Position numbers and translations under genes: made by a program. From Arthrobacter sp. ERGS1:01 (GTDB taxonomy: Bacteria > Actinomycetota > Actinomycetes > Actinomycetales > Micrococcaceae), in NCBI RefSeq assembly GCF_001281315.1, contig NZ_CP012479.1, positions 1,736,001-1,800,000 of the forward strand: a DNA stretch of 64,000 nucleotides, read 5' to 3'. Positions 1 to 8,418 of this stretch are shown here, in pieces; position 1 is the first letter of the stretch, and each line of letters starts with the position of its first letter. The notes beneath the pieces were generated by a model that saw only the letters and a program-made list of their open reading frames with translations, was not told the DNA's origin and did not search any database.

Positions 1-361
1 GCGGCGGAGCCGACTGCCGGCCAAGCCCCAGGCCCGCCGCACCCATGCCGAGTCCGACGACGAGCACGGCGGCGGCCGCGAGGCCCACCCGGCGGGCCCT
101 ACGGCGTCGTACCTTTTCGGCATAGAGGGCGTATGGTGCCGGCGGTGCCGACTCCGCCGCTGGGGCAAAGGCCTCCGCCCCCGCAGCCGACAACAAGCCT
201 GGCAGCCCGGAAACGGCGGCCACCCTGGCCCGGCAGGACGCGCAGCCGGCCAGGTGGTCCTCGAATTCGCGCCGTTCCGCCGGCGGCAGGGCACCAAGCA
301 CATAGGCGCCGTCCCAGAGCGCGTACGGATCCTGCGCCTCATCGGGCCTTTGACCGGTCAT
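1..361 (-). CDS. Anti-sigma factor, zinc-binding (partial, runs off left edge)
   Basis: A reading frame starts at the ATG at 361-359, overlaps the sigma gene stop as ATGA, and continues off the window. About 120 codons are visible. Residues near 30-37 read HLAGCASC, the H-x3-C-x2-C signature of the zinc anti-sigma (ZAS) fold. A proline/alanine-rich linker, a basic stretch and one hydrophobic segment (VGLAAAAVLVVGLGMGAAG) follow, as in membrane-anchored anti-sigma factors of the RslA/RskA kind. It should hold the sigma factor at the membrane until an extracytoplasmic signal releases it. The translational overlap with the sigma gene supports a matched pair. The C-terminal sensor domain is not visible, so the signal cannot be guessed. 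Confidence 0.8.
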   Translation of the reverse strand, partial: MTGQRPDEAQDPYALWDGAYVLGALPPAERREFEDHLAGCASCRARVAAVSGLPGLLSAAGAEAFAPAAESAPPAPYALYAEKVRRRRARRVGLAAAAVLVVGLGMGAAGLGLGRQSAPP

Positions 362-888
362 GGCCTGCCCACCCCGTTCTCAGCCAGCGCGAGCTTCAAT
401 GCCCGCAATCCGTAATGGAGGCGGGACTTCACTGTTCCCGCCGGAATGCCCAAGGCCGCGGCGATGGTGCCGGTGTCCTCGCCGCCAAAATACGCGCGCG
501 TAATCACCGCGCGATGATCCTCCGTCAGCGTGGCCATCGCCTCCGCCACCAGCCAGGTGTCAAGGATCCTGTCCGTCTGGTCGGGGGCGGCGTTTTCGGG
601 CAGTTCGGCCCGGGCCCGTTCCAACCGGTGGCGCGCACTGCGCCAGTCATCGATGACCAGGTTCCGCGCCACCGTGAACAACCAGGCCCGCAATGCCCCC
701 TCCGGGCGCTGCAACACATCCTGGTGCTCCCAGGCGCGCAGCAGGGTTTCCGCCACCACGTCCTCGGCCACCGTTCCCTCGGTGGTGAGCCGGCGGACAA
801 AGCGGGTGAGCACGGCGGCATAGTCCTCGTGCAGGGCCAACATGGCATCATGCCGCGCCGGCGCCTGGGGTCGTCCTTGCTGGTTCAC
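358..888 (-). CDS. ECF (extracytoplasmic function) RNA polymerase sigma factor, SigL-like
   Basis: A protein of 176 residues with the two ECF domains. Region 2 ends in ARNLVIDDWRSARHR. Region 4 (LTEDHRAVITRAYFGG...GIPAGTVKSRLHYGL) is the helix-turn-helix that reads the -35 element. I chose the GTG at 888-886 because AAAGGAGG lies 6 bases upstream; an ATG at 912 has no such site. It overlaps the anti-sigma gene by 4 bases. Its own promoter looks like TGAACC-N16-CGTGTT (908-935), close to the published mycobacterial SigL consensus, so autoregulation is likely. SigL kinship is inferred from promoter and gene layout, not from an alignment. Confidence 0.9.
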   Translation of the reverse strand: MNQQGRPQAPARHDAMLALHEDYAAVLTRFVRRLTTEGTVAEDVVAETLLRAWEHQDVLQRPEGALRAWLFTVARNLVIDDWRSARHRLERARAELPENAAPDQTDRILDTWLVAEAMATLTEDHRAVITRAYFGGEDTGTIAAALGIPAGTVKSRLHYGLRALKLALAENGVGRP

Positions 889-907
889 ACATGCCTCCTT
901 TGCCCTT

Positions 908-935
908 AACACGAATCACCGGGCGGAACGGTTCA
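908..935 (-). promoter_or_regulatory. ECF-type promoter of the sigma/anti-sigma operon
   Basis: On the minus strand TGAACC (935-930) is followed after 16 bases by CGTGTT (913-908), 20 bases before the GTG start. The form matches the SigL-type consensus and fits positive autoregulation. The divergent gene carries the same pair of elements. Confidence 0.65.
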
Positions 936-969
936 ATCACCCTTCACGGCGCCGGGCCAGCCGTCCCAT

Positions 970-997
970 TGAACCCCGCGGGCCCCCGCCCCGTATG
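970..997 (+). promoter_or_regulatory. Second ECF-type promoter, driving the divergent DUF2231 gene
   Basis: TGAACC (970-975), a 16-base spacer and CGTATG (992-997) lie 44 bases before the ATG of the membrane protein gene. Element and spacing equal those of the sigma operon promoter on the other strand, so one sigma factor probably drives both transcripts. Confidence 0.6.
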
Positions 998-1041
998 AAG
1001 GCTATGAGACCCACCCACCCGATACTCCGGGAGTCGAAACC

Positions 1042-1530
1042 ATGACGTACGAATTTAACGGCCTGCCTCTTCACATTCTCCTCGTCCACGCCGTGGTGGT
1101 CATTGTTCCACTCACGGCGCTCTGTACGGCGGCCACCATGGTGTGGCCCATGGCGCGGCGCCGTCTGGGATTGCTGACCCCGGCCCTGGGGATCGCGTGT
1201 GTGGCGCTGGTGTTTGTCACCATGAAGGCGGGGGAGTGGCTGCTGCTGCGGGTTGCCCAGACGCCGGCCATCCTCCAACATGCCAACGACGGCCGGACCC
1301 TGCTGCCGTGGGCGTGGGCCTTGATGGGCGCGGCGATCGTCGCGTGGTTCTGGCACCGCCTGGCCATGCGCGCCCGGCTGCGGGCGCGGATCGGCCCGCG
1401 GTTTGCCGCAACCGTGGCCGTGCTTGTCACGGTGGCGGTGCTGTTGGCATGTGTTGGCATCACGGCGGACGTGGCGGTCATTGGCGAGGCAGGTTCACGG
1501 GCCGTGTGGGGCGGCCTGCTCGGGTCCTGA
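1042..1530 (+). CDS. DUF2231 family integral membrane protein
   Basis: A protein of 162 residues with four predicted membrane helices. It starts with the family motif PLHILLVHAVVVIVPL, which carries the histidines conserved in DUF2231 proteins (a cytochrome b561-like fold; some members have been linked to haem). GGGAG lies 8 bases before the ATG. The gene is divergent from the ECF sigma operon and has the same promoter type, so it is likely a regulon member responding to envelope or redox stress. The biochemical role is not known. Confidence 0.75.
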   Translation: MTYEFNGLPLHILLVHAVVVIVPLTALCTAATMVWPMARRRLGLLTPALGIACVALVFVTMKAGEWLLLRVAQTPAILQHANDGRTLLPWAWALMGAAIVAWFWHRLAMRARLRARIGPRFAATVAVLVTVAVLLACVGITADVAVIGEAGSRAVWGGLLGS

Positions 1531-1545
1531 GCGGCGTAGCGGTCC

Positions 1546-3225
1546 CTAGGACGTCATGGCGTCCTCATACGGGTAGGCGGCGATGACCGCCTGGATCCTG
1601 TCCACGGCCGGCTGGTCCAGGCCGCTGGGGGCCACGTTGTTCCAGGCCTCCACGGCCACGTCGCCGAAGTTGTGCCCGTGGTCGGCCGGCACCGCCTCAC
1701 CCATGAACATGTCGAAGGCCACCTGCAGGTAGGTCACCAACGGAATCCACACCATGGAATCGCTGACGTCGGGTGCCCGGCCGCCCTGGGCGGCGCTGCC
1801 GCCCAGCCAGTCGGGACGCTGCCAGATCAGGGTGGGGGTCAGCCAGCTCACGGCGTCCGTGCCGTGCTGGAGGTACGCCACCCGGCCCGCCTCCCAGGGG
1901 CCCGGCACGCGGGAAAAATCGCCGTGCTTGGACAACCAGCGAATGTGCCGGCCGCCGTCGTACACGGGTTGCCAAACAGGGGAGCCGGCATCACGGGCGG
2001 CCTGCAGGGAACGCCACGGCTGGGAATTGTTGGGGGCACCGGAGAATACAGCGCCGTCCACGGATCCGGTCAGGTCCGCGGCGTCCTTGAAGGCCGACTG
2101 CATGCCGGCCGCGCCAAGGCTCAATCCATACACATACAGTTTGGGCCGGGCCGCTGCGGGCATGGCCAGCCACTCCTTGTGCACGGCTTGGTAGAGCGCC
2201 TGCCCGGACTCCCGCGGAAGGTCCTCATGGAACAGGAACGACACCCAGCTGGGCTGGTAGGAATACTGCAGGGAGACAATCGCGGTGTCCCCGCCGTGCA
2301 GGTACTCCACCGAGTCCATGGCCTGGCGTTCCAGCCAGCCTGAGCCCGTGGGCGTCGCAATAATCAGGCTGCCCCTGGCGAAGCCACCGGTGCGCTTGAG
2401 TTCCGCCACGGCCAGCGCGGCCCGGGACTCGGCGGAATCCTCCTGTGCCGATCCCACGTAGACCCGGACGGGTTCCTTGGCCGGTTGATGCGTCACGGCG
2501 CTGATCTGTGCGGCGGTCGGCCCGCCGCCTACAAAGGCCCGGCCCTGCATGCCCAGTTGGGACCAGACGACGGCGGAAGCGGCGCCCGCGGAGCGAAAGG
2601 TCGACGCCGGCTCCGTGATCCCGGCGGGCGTTGTGGCGTTGCGGGCCGCATACACCCGGTCGGTGCCAAGCAGCGCCCCACCGACCAGCAGGCTCAGCGC
2701 CAACGCCGCGCACAGTGCCCCGGCAAGCAAACCGGAGGCCTTAGCCAGTCCGGGCCGGTTGCTGCGGCGGCGGACCATGCGGCGGGTCCGAGCCGCGATG
2801 ACGGAAAGTCCCCGGCGGGCGGCAAACACAATGGCGCCAACCACCACGGCCACTACGGTGAAGGTCGCCAGGTTCACGCCGTCCGCAGGAGGCATGTCGA
2901 CATGGGCGCGAACGTCGTTTTGCCAGGCGATGGTGGCAACAGCAATGGCAGCGACATAGAGGAGGGCGGCAACCGCCGCCAGCACCCGGCCCCGCGTCCC
3001 CCAGGTGAGCCGATCGGCAAAGCTGCGGCCCCGGCGTCGTGCCACGGCCACACCCACGGCACGGGTGATCCACGCCGCCAGCAGATAGGCCAGGGAAAAG
3101 CTCAGGCCCGCCAGGAAACCCTGGAACAGGGCCGGACGGGGCACCAGGGACGGAGTCATCGCGAGCCCAACGGCCGCAAGCCCCGCCGCGGCGCCGAGAA
3201 GACCGGACAGCCGGTTCCAATTCAT
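1546..3225 (-). CDS. Membrane alpha/beta hydrolase (Abhydrolase_9 family)
   Basis: A protein of 559 residues. The N-terminal 190 residues hold several hydrophobic helices (LLGAAAGLAAVGLAMTPSLV, LYVAAIAVATIAW and others). The C-terminal half is an alpha/beta-hydrolase domain with nucleophile elbow GLSLG (in YVYGLSLGAAG) and a late HNFG histidine motif. This two-part build matches the actinobacterial Abhydrolase_9/_9_N pair. The start at 3225 is chosen for the AGGGGG upstream; an ATG at 3252 would add nine residues. Substrate unknown; an ester or lipid at the membrane is plausible. It is divergent from the PhzF gene. Confidence 0.8.
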   Translation of the reverse strand: MNWNRLSGLLGAAAGLAAVGLAMTPSLVPRPALFQGFLAGLSFSLAYLLAAWITRAVGVAVARRRGRSFADRLTWGTRGRVLAAVAALLYVAAIAVATIAWQNDVRAHVDMPPADGVNLATFTVVAVVVGAIVFAARRGLSVIAARTRRMVRRRSNRPGLAKASGLLAGALCAALALSLLVGGALLGTDRVYAARNATTPAGITEPASTFRSAGAASAVVWSQLGMQGRAFVGGGPTAAQISAVTHQPAKEPVRVYVGSAQEDSAESRAALAVAELKRTGGFARGSLIIATPTGSGWLERQAMDSVEYLHGGDTAIVSLQYSYQPSWVSFLFHEDLPRESGQALYQAVHKEWLAMPAAARPKLYVYGLSLGAAGMQSAFKDAADLTGSVDGAVFSGAPNNSQPWRSLQAARDAGSPVWQPVYDGGRHIRWLSKHGDFSRVPGPWEAGRVAYLQHGTDAVSWLTPTLIWQRPDWLGGSAAQGGRAPDVSDSMVWIPLVTYLQVAFDMFMGEAVPADHGHNFGDVAVEAWNNVAPSGLDQPAVDRIQAVIAAYPYEDAMTS

Positions 3226-3350
3226 GTGGTGTTCCCCCTGCGGTGACGCCATGGACCCCCTATGCTATCTGCTTAAACAAGGCCACTTTTCCCGCCGTGG
3301 ACCCCCCTCCGGCATGGAAAGCGCCGCGCACCCAAACTAGCCTGTTGCAC

Positions 3351-4187
3351 ATGGAGATACTTCACTACAGCGCGTTCACCACGGATCCCGACGGCGGCAA
3401 CCAGGCGGGCGTCATCCTGCCGGCGGATACCCTCGACAGCCGGCAGATGCAGGCCATCGCCGCCAAGCTTGGCTACTCGGAAAGTGCCTTCCTTTCACCG
3501 CGGGCGGACGGCAGTTTCAAGGTGAGGTACTTTGCGCCGGCGGCCGAGGTGCCGTTTTGCGGTCACGCGACCATCGCCGCGGCCGTTGCCCTGGCCAGGA
3601 AGACCGGTCCCGGGCCGCTGACCTTCCATACGGCAGTGGGGGAGATCCCCGTCGTCACCCGGGAGCTGGACGGAATCCTCACCGCGACCCTGACCAGCGT
3701 GGACACCAAGGTGGTGGAGCCGGCGCCGGAGCTTGCCGTACGCCTGCTGGCCGCCCTGCGGCTGCGTCCCCAGGACCTGGACCCCGCGCTACCGTTGCTG
3801 ATCTCCTTTTCCGGAAACTGGCACCCCATGGTGCCCGTGGCGTCCGCCGCCATCCTGGCGGGCCTTGACTACGATTTTGCGGCGCTGGAGGCACTCATGG
3901 CCGAACAAGGGTGGCAGGCCACCGTCAGCGTCATGTATCGCGTGGACGGGCACACCTTCGAGGTGCGCAATCCGTTCCCGCCCGGGGGAGTGCGCGAGGA
4001 TGCCGCCACGGGATCAGCCGCGGCGTCCCTGGGCGGCTACCTGCGGCACCTGGGCCTGGTGGCGCTCCCCGCGGACGTCACCGTCCACCAGGGGCACCAT
4101 ATGGGCCGCCCGTCCCTGCTGACCGTGCACATTCCCGAAACCGGCGGCATTGACGTCAGTGGAAGCGCCGTGCCCCTGGACGTTTAG
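3351..4187 (+). CDS. PhzF family isomerase/epimerase
   Basis: A protein of 278 residues with the PhzF diaminopimelate-epimerase-like fold. It has the entry motif GNQAGV, LGYSESAF carrying the catalytic glutamate, the phosphate-loop-like FCGHATIAAA, and DAATGSAA in the second half-domain. PhzF isomerises a dihydro-hydroxyanthranilate in phenazine synthesis, but most relatives outside phenazine clusters have unknown substrates, and no phenazine genes lie here. The start at 3351 follows a TAGCCT -10-like box by 7 bases, so a leaderless transcript is likely. The gene end is caught in a triple 16-base repeat shared with the converging regulator gene. Confidence 0.85.
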   Translation: MEILHYSAFTTDPDGGNQAGVILPADTLDSRQMQAIAAKLGYSESAFLSPRADGSFKVRYFAPAAEVPFCGHATIAAAVALARKTGPGPLTFHTAVGEIPVVTRELDGILTATLTSVDTKVVEPAPELAVRLLAALRLRPQDLDPALPLLISFSGNWHPMVPVASAAILAGLDYDFAALEALMAEQGWQATVSVMYRVDGHTFEVRNPFPPGGVREDAATGSAAASLGGYLRHLGLVALPADVTVHQGHHMGRPSLLTVHIPETGGIDVSGSAVPLDV

Positions 4188-4222
4188 GGCCTGGACGCTT
4201 AGGGTGCTGGACGCTTAGGGTG
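4176..4222. repeat. Three tandem 15-16 bp repeats over two converging gene ends
   Basis: CTGGACGTTTAGGGC (4176) is followed by two exact copies of CTGGACGCTTAGGGTG (4191 and 4207). Each unit contains TAG on the + strand and TAA on the - strand, so the array supplies stop codons to the PhzF gene and to the regulator gene. It looks like a recent slippage duplication. Confidence 0.85.
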
Positions 4223-5102
4223 CCGTGGTGCCGGCCGACGGCGCGGCTTCGCTGGGGCGTTTCCCGGCAGTGCTCCAGCTGGCGAGGAATTCAAGCTGCT
4301 CCTGCGCCCGGCTTCCCGGTTCGGCCGTGTAGGCGATGATCGTCAGGCCCTCGCCGGGGATCTCGAGGGATTCGCCCGTGAGCTCGATGTCGCCGACCAG
4401 CTGGTTGTGCAGCCTCTTGCGGGCCGTGCGGTGGAAGCGGACGTTGTGCCGTGCCCAGCGTTTGGAGAATTCGGTGCTTCCCGTGGCGAGGTCCCCGATG
4501 AGGCTGGCCAGCGCCCTGTCGTGCGGGCTGCGTCCGGCTTCGCCGCGGAGCGCGGCGGCAAGGTCATCGGCAAGGGTCGTCCACTCAAGGAAGAACTCCC
4601 GGGCGCGGGGGTCAAGGAACATGAACCGGGCAAGGTTCAAGGGCAGGGCCTCCGGGCTGAAGATCCCGGCGTAGAGGGTGAAACAGGCGCTGTTCGCGGC
4701 CATGATGTCCATGCGGGAATTACGGACATAGGCGGGCGTACCCGTCATCCCGGCAAGCAGCCGTTGAATGCCGGGACGCACTTCCGTCCGGGAACGGCGT
4801 GGTCCGGCTGCCGGCGACGGCGCGGCGGCCCTGGCCAGGTCGAGCAGGTGGGCCCGTTCGGCCTCGTCGAGGCGGAGGGCCCCGGCCAGGGATTCCAGAA
4901 CGCTTTCGGAGACTCCGCGCAGGTTTCCCCGTTCCAGCCGGGCATAGTATTCGGTGCTGACGCCGGTCAGCATGGCCACCTCCTCGCGTTTGAGGCCCGG
5001 GACCCGCCGAGTTCCGCCGTACGCCGGCAGCCCGGTCTGGGCGGGGGTGATGCGCGACCGGCGGCTCGTCAAGAACTCGCGGACGTCTTGGCTGTTGTCC
5101 AT
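4215..5102 (-). CDS. Helix-turn-helix regulator with MmyB-like ligand domain
   Basis: A protein of 295 residues. Residues 10-80 are an XRE-type helix-turn-helix (LKREEVAMLTGVSTEYYARL). From about 110 to 270 lies the MmyB-like PAS-related domain (NSRMDIMAANSACFTLY, WTTLADDLAAALRGEAG, VRFHRTARKRLHNQLVGDIEL). MmyB-type proteins bind lipid-like ligands and usually control a neighbouring export or detoxification gene. Divergent from an MFS pump operon, this one probably represses it. The ATG at 5102 fits family starts; a GTG three codons upstream (5111) is possible. Confidence 0.85.
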   Translation of the reverse strand: MDNSQDVREFLTSRRSRITPAQTGLPAYGGTRRVPGLKREEVAMLTGVSTEYYARLERGNLRGVSESVLESLAGALRLDEAERAHLLDLARAAAPSPAAGPRRSRTEVRPGIQRLLAGMTGTPAYVRNSRMDIMAANSACFTLYAGIFSPEALPLNLARFMFLDPRAREFFLEWTTLADDLAAALRGEAGRSPHDRALASLIGDLATGSTEFSKRWARHNVRFHRTARKRLHNQLVGDIELTGESLEIPGEGLTIIAYTAEPGSRAQEQLEFLASWSTAGKRPSEAAPSAGTTAP

Positions 5103-5129
5103 GACCTCCACATTACGGCGGACCGGCCC

Positions 5130-5142
5130 TTCCTAACAGGAA
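5130..5142. promoter_or_regulatory. Candidate operator between MmyB-type regulator and MFS operon
   Basis: TTCCT-AAC-AGGAA is a 5-bp-arm inverted repeat 29 bases upstream of the regulator start, in the only intergenic space shared with the MFS operon. The adjoining text AACAGGAACTGGCAGTAC holds further partial symmetry. This is an inference from symmetry and location. Confidence 0.35.
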
Positions 5143-5235
5143 CTGGCAGTACACCTCACGGCAGGTCCTTCCACGCCGGGATCGGGGCTGGTTTTCTTGA
5201 ATCAACACCCGTTCACTCCCCGTCCAAAGGTCACC

Positions 5236-6621
5236 ATGTCAGTCTCCACACTCAACCCTCCGATGACGGCGGCCCGGCCACGGGCAGCGCTTGCGGCAGC
5301 GCTTGCGGCAGCGATGCTGGGCTTCTTCGTCGTCGCCCTGGATGCCCAGATCGTCAACGTGGCCCTTCCGGCGATCCGGAACGATCTTGGGGGCGGACTG
5401 TCCGGGCTGCAGTGGATCGTCACCGGCTACACCCTGATGTTCTCGGCCCTGCAATTGTTTTCGGGGACGTTTTCCGACCGGGTCGGAGCCCGCCGCGCGT
5501 ACGCTTTTGGCATGGTCCTGTTCACCGTGGCATCCGCCGCGTGCGCTTTCAGCCCCAGCCTCCCGGCCCTCATTGCCGGGCGGATCCTGCAGGGCATCGG
5601 CGCAGCGATGATCACCCCTAGTTCCCTCGCACTCATCCGGGAGGCCTACCAGGACGCGGCCCGGCGGGGCCGGGCCATCGTGTACTGGGGCCTGGGCGGC
5701 TCCGTCGCCGCGGCGGCAGGCCCGGTCCTCGGCGGCCTCCTCACCCAGCTCGACTGGCGGCTGATCTTCCTCGTCAACCTTCCCGTCGGGGCGGGCGCCC
5801 TCGTCGTCCTGGCCCGTGTCGCCCCATCACCGCGACGCCCCGTGCCCTTCGACTGGGTCGGCCAGATCACCGCGGTGCTATTCCTGGCGAGCCTGACGTA
5901 CGCCATCATCGAGGGCGCACACATCGGCTACTCAAGCCCCGAAATCATCACGCTCCTCGTTGCATGTGCGGCATCGGCAGCCGCCTTCGTGCTGGCACAG
6001 GCCAGGGGGACCCATCCCATGGTCCCGTTGGAGCTGTTCCGTTCACGCACGCTCTCCTCCGCCGTGGTCATCGCGACCGTGACGATGGCGGCCTTCTACG
6101 GCGTCGTCTTCCTGCAAAGCCTGTACTTCCAGCAGCAACGCGGGGCGACGGCGTTGGAAACCGGACTCCTGTTCCTGCCCATGACGGGCCTGGTCGCCCT
6201 TCTTAACCCCTTCGCGGCCCGGCTGATGATCCGCTACGGCAACGCGGCCATGATCGCTGCCGGCCAGCTGCTCATGGCCCTGGGCCTGCTCGGCCTGTGG
6301 CTGGTGCCCGCCAATGCACCCCTCCTGCTCGTGGCGCTCGTCATGGTCCCGGTCGGCGTCGGCGGCTCCTTCACGGTGCCACCCATCATCGCACTGGTCA
6401 TGGACCAGGTGCCGGTGGAGACTGCGGGCACCGCGGGCGGGGTCATCAACACCGCCCGGCAGCTCGGCGGGTCCCTTGGCGTCGCGATCTACGGTGCCCT
6501 GCTGGCCGGGCACGGCTTCATGGACGGGCTCCGCCTGGGACTCGGCACCACAGCCGTCATCCTCCTTATCTTGACCGCCGCGTCCCTGGCGCTGCGCAAT
6601 CCGAAACAACCACAGCACTGA
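5236..6621 (+). CDS. MFS drug/proton antiporter, DHA2 (EmrB/QacA-like) family
   Basis: A protein of 461 residues with 12-14 hydrophobic helices. Motif A is visible as GTFSDRVGARRAYAFG. The antiporter motif C region reads WGLGGSVAAAAGPVLGGLL. The first helix has ALDAQIVNVALPAI, typical of DHA2 exporters. The ATG at 5236 is preferred because AAAGG lies 8 bases upstream; an ATG at 5197 would give an unusual tail. It probably exports a hydrophobic toxic compound and heads an operon with cupin, aldo/keto reductase and CMD-like genes. Confidence 0.88.
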   Translation: MSVSTLNPPMTAARPRAALAAALAAAMLGFFVVALDAQIVNVALPAIRNDLGGGLSGLQWIVTGYTLMFSALQLFSGTFSDRVGARRAYAFGMVLFTVASAACAFSPSLPALIAGRILQGIGAAMITPSSLALIREAYQDAARRGRAIVYWGLGGSVAAAAGPVLGGLLTQLDWRLIFLVNLPVGAGALVVLARVAPSPRRPVPFDWVGQITAVLFLASLTYAIIEGAHIGYSSPEIITLLVACAASAAAFVLAQARGTHPMVPLELFRSRTLSSAVVIATVTMAAFYGVVFLQSLYFQQQRGATALETGLLFLPMTGLVALLNPFAARLMIRYGNAAMIAAGQLLMALGLLGLWLVPANAPLLLVALVMVPVGVGGSFTVPPIIALVMDQVPVETAGTAGGVINTARQLGGSLGVAIYGALLAGHGFMDGLRLGLGTTAVILLILTAASLALRNPKQPQH

Positions 6622-6652
6622 GCAACCACGGCACAAAAAGGGAAGCAACGAC

Positions 6653-7063
6653 ATGGAATTGATACCACCAGCCCCCACGGCAAAAGCCCCGAAGGAGCGG
6701 TTCACGGGCGACGTCTACCTCACCCCGCTGCACGCCGGCGAGGCGCCGTCCCGGCTCATCGCCGCGCTGGTCCGGTTCACCCCCGGCGCCCGCACCAATT
6801 GGCACTCGCACCCGCTGGGCCAAACCCTGCATTGCACCGACGGGACAGGGCTGGTCGCCACCCGTGACGGGAACGTCATCCGCATGCGCGCCGGCGACAC
6901 GGTCCACACGCCGCCCGGGGAGGAGCACTGGCACGGCGCCACCCCGGACACCATGATGGGTCATCTGGCCCTGGCCGAACACGACGACGGATCCGGCGCC
7001 ACCTGGGCTGAACCGGTCACCGAGCAGGACTACGAAACCGCCACCAAACAAGCTTCCCGCTAA
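6653..7063 (+). CDS. Cupin domain protein
   Basis: A protein of 136 residues forming a single cupin barrel. Motif 1 reads WHSHPLGQTLHCTDG with the metal ligands H, H and Q. Motif 2 reads PPGEEHWHGATP with the fourth histidine. This ligand pattern matches small manganese cupins found beside carboxymuconolactone-decarboxylase-like genes, including the (R)-mandelonitrile lyase-like cupins. The neighbours suggest metabolism of a small aldehyde or quinone-like compound. GGGAAG lies upstream of the ATG. The exact reaction is unknown. Confidence 0.8.
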   Translation: MELIPPAPTAKAPKERFTGDVYLTPLHAGEAPSRLIAALVRFTPGARTNWHSHPLGQTLHCTDGTGLVATRDGNVIRMRAGDTVHTPPGEEHWHGATPDTMMGHLALAEHDDGSGATWAEPVTEQDYETATKQASR

Positions 7064-7090
7064 CCACAACCACCAACAAAGGAAAACTCC

Positions 7091-7948
7091 ATGCACAACG
7101 TGACACTCAACAACGGCGTCCAGATGCCCATCCTCGGCTTCGGGGTCTACCAGATCCCCGACGGTGAGACCCAGGCAGCCGTGGAGAGCGCACTCGCCAC
7201 CGGGTACCGCCACCTGGATACGGCAGCCTCCTACGGCAACGAAGAAGCCGTCGGGGCCGCCATCAAGGCCAGCGGCATCGCCCGCGAAGACCTGTTCGTC
7301 ACCACCAAACTCTGGATCCAGCACGCCCCCACCGGCAGCGTCGAGGAGGACACCCGACGCTCTTTCGACAACTCGCTCAACCGGCTCGGCCTGGACTACC
7401 TGGACCTGTACCTGATCCACCAGCCGCTGGGCGACTACTACGGCGAATGGCGGGCCCTGCAAAAGCTGAACAAGGCAGGCCTGGCCCGGGCGATCGGAGT
7501 GTCCAACTTCCACCCGGACCGGTTGGTTGACCTCATTGACCACAACGAGATTGTCCCGGCCGTCAACCAGATCGAAACCCACCCCTTCCACCAGCGCGCC
7601 GCCGACCAGGCCCTCATGATCGAACGCGGCGTGCAGATCGAGTCCTGGGGGCCGTTCGCCGAAGGGAAGAACGGCCTGTTCACCAATCCGTTGCTTGGCG
7701 CGATCGGTGCGGCACACGGCAAGTCCGTCGCCCAGGTCGTGCTGCGCTGGCTCACCCAGCGCGGCGTCGTCGTCATCCCCAAGTCGGTGAAGGCGGAGCG
7801 AATGGCCCAAAACATGGATGTCTTCGACTTCACCCTCACCGAGGAGCAGATGGCCACGATCGCGACCCTCGACGCCGGTACCAGCCAATTCTTCGACCAC
7901 CGCGACCCCGCCATGGTCAGCTGGCTCGGCGGGCGCCGCTACAACTGA
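7091..7948 (+). CDS. Aldo/keto reductase (AKR5-like, 2,5-diketogluconate reductase type)
   Basis: A protein of 285 residues with the full NADPH-dependent TIM-barrel signature set. [10 protein letters not shown] holds catalytic Asp and Tyr, TTKLW the catalytic Lys, HQP the catalytic His position, and [11 protein letters not shown] the cofactor phosphate site. It should reduce aldehydes or ketones to alcohols in the cytosol. AAAGGAAAA precedes the ATG. It is third in the MFS-led operon, and co-expression with an exporter and a cupin suggests handling of reactive carbonyls. Confidence 0.9.
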   Translation: MHNVTLNNGVQMPILGFGVYQIPDGETQAAVESALATGYRHLDTAASYGNEEAVGAAIKASGIAREDLFVTTKLWIQHAPTGSVEEDTRRSFDNSLNRLGLDYLDLYLIHQPLGDYYGEWRALQKLNKAGLARAIGVSNFHPDRLVDLIDHNEIVPAVNQIETHPFHQRAADQALMIERGVQIESWGPFAEGKNGLFTNPLLGAIGAAHGKSVAQVVLRWLTQRGVVVIPKSVKAERMAQNMDVFDFTLTEEQMATIATLDAGTSQFFDHRDPAMVSWLGGRRYN

Positions 7949-7994
7949 CACCGGCGAAAACCCCTACCTACCCAATCATCGAAAGAGGTCAAGA

Positions 7995-8315
7995 ATGACT
8001 GATTCATCCCAGACCCGGGCCCGGCAACTCATCGGCGACTTCGCCCCCAAGCTCGTCGAGCTGACGGACGGCGTGCTCTTCGGGGACATTTGGGAACGGA
8101 ACGAACTTTCCCCGCGGGACCGGAGCCTCGTCACGGTGTCCAGCCTGGTCACCAGCGGCAGCACCGAACAGCTCCGCGGCCACCTGGCACGGGCCAAGGC
8201 CAACGGGCTGACGGAAACCGAACTCAAGGAGGCCATCATCCACCTGGCCTTCTATGCCGGCTGGCCCAAGGCGATGTCCGCGATCACCCTGGCCAAGGAA
8301 ATCTTCGAGGCCTGA
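7995..8315 (+). CDS. Carboxymuconolactone decarboxylase (CMD)-like protein
   Basis: A small helical protein of 106 residues. LRGHLARAKANGLTETELKEAIIHLAFYAGWPKAMSA is seen in two short blocks typical of the CMD family (LRGHL...NGLTETEL, then HLAFYAGWPKA). It lacks the C-x2-C of AhpD peroxidases, so it should be of the decarboxylase/oxidoreductase-like branch. GAAAGAGG lies before the ATG. It closes the operon of MFS, cupin and AKR genes; these three small enzymes recur together in actinobacteria. Its substrate is unknown. Confidence 0.8.
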   Translation: MTDSSQTRARQLIGDFAPKLVELTDGVLFGDIWERNELSPRDRSLVTVSSLVTSGSTEQLRGHLARAKANGLTETELKEAIIHLAFYAGWPKAMSAITLAKEIFEA

Positions 8316-8370
8316 CCCGGCGCAAATGCGAGCGGGATCACACCCGGCCACGCATTTGACCATTCCTGGG

Positions 8371-8411
8371 CAAACAAAAAAGGCCCGGAAGATCAATTGA
8401 TCTTCCGGGCC
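8371..8411 (-). terminator. Rho-independent terminator of tRNA-Leu (possibly bidirectional)
   Basis: A perfect 30-base palindrome (8382-8411; arms of 15 with GGCCCGGAAGATCAA) lies directly downstream of the tRNA on the minus strand. It is followed by TTTTTTGTTTG (8381-8371). It also lies after the CMD gene, so it may stop both transcripts. Confidence 0.85.
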
Positions 8412-8418
8412 ATCTTGT

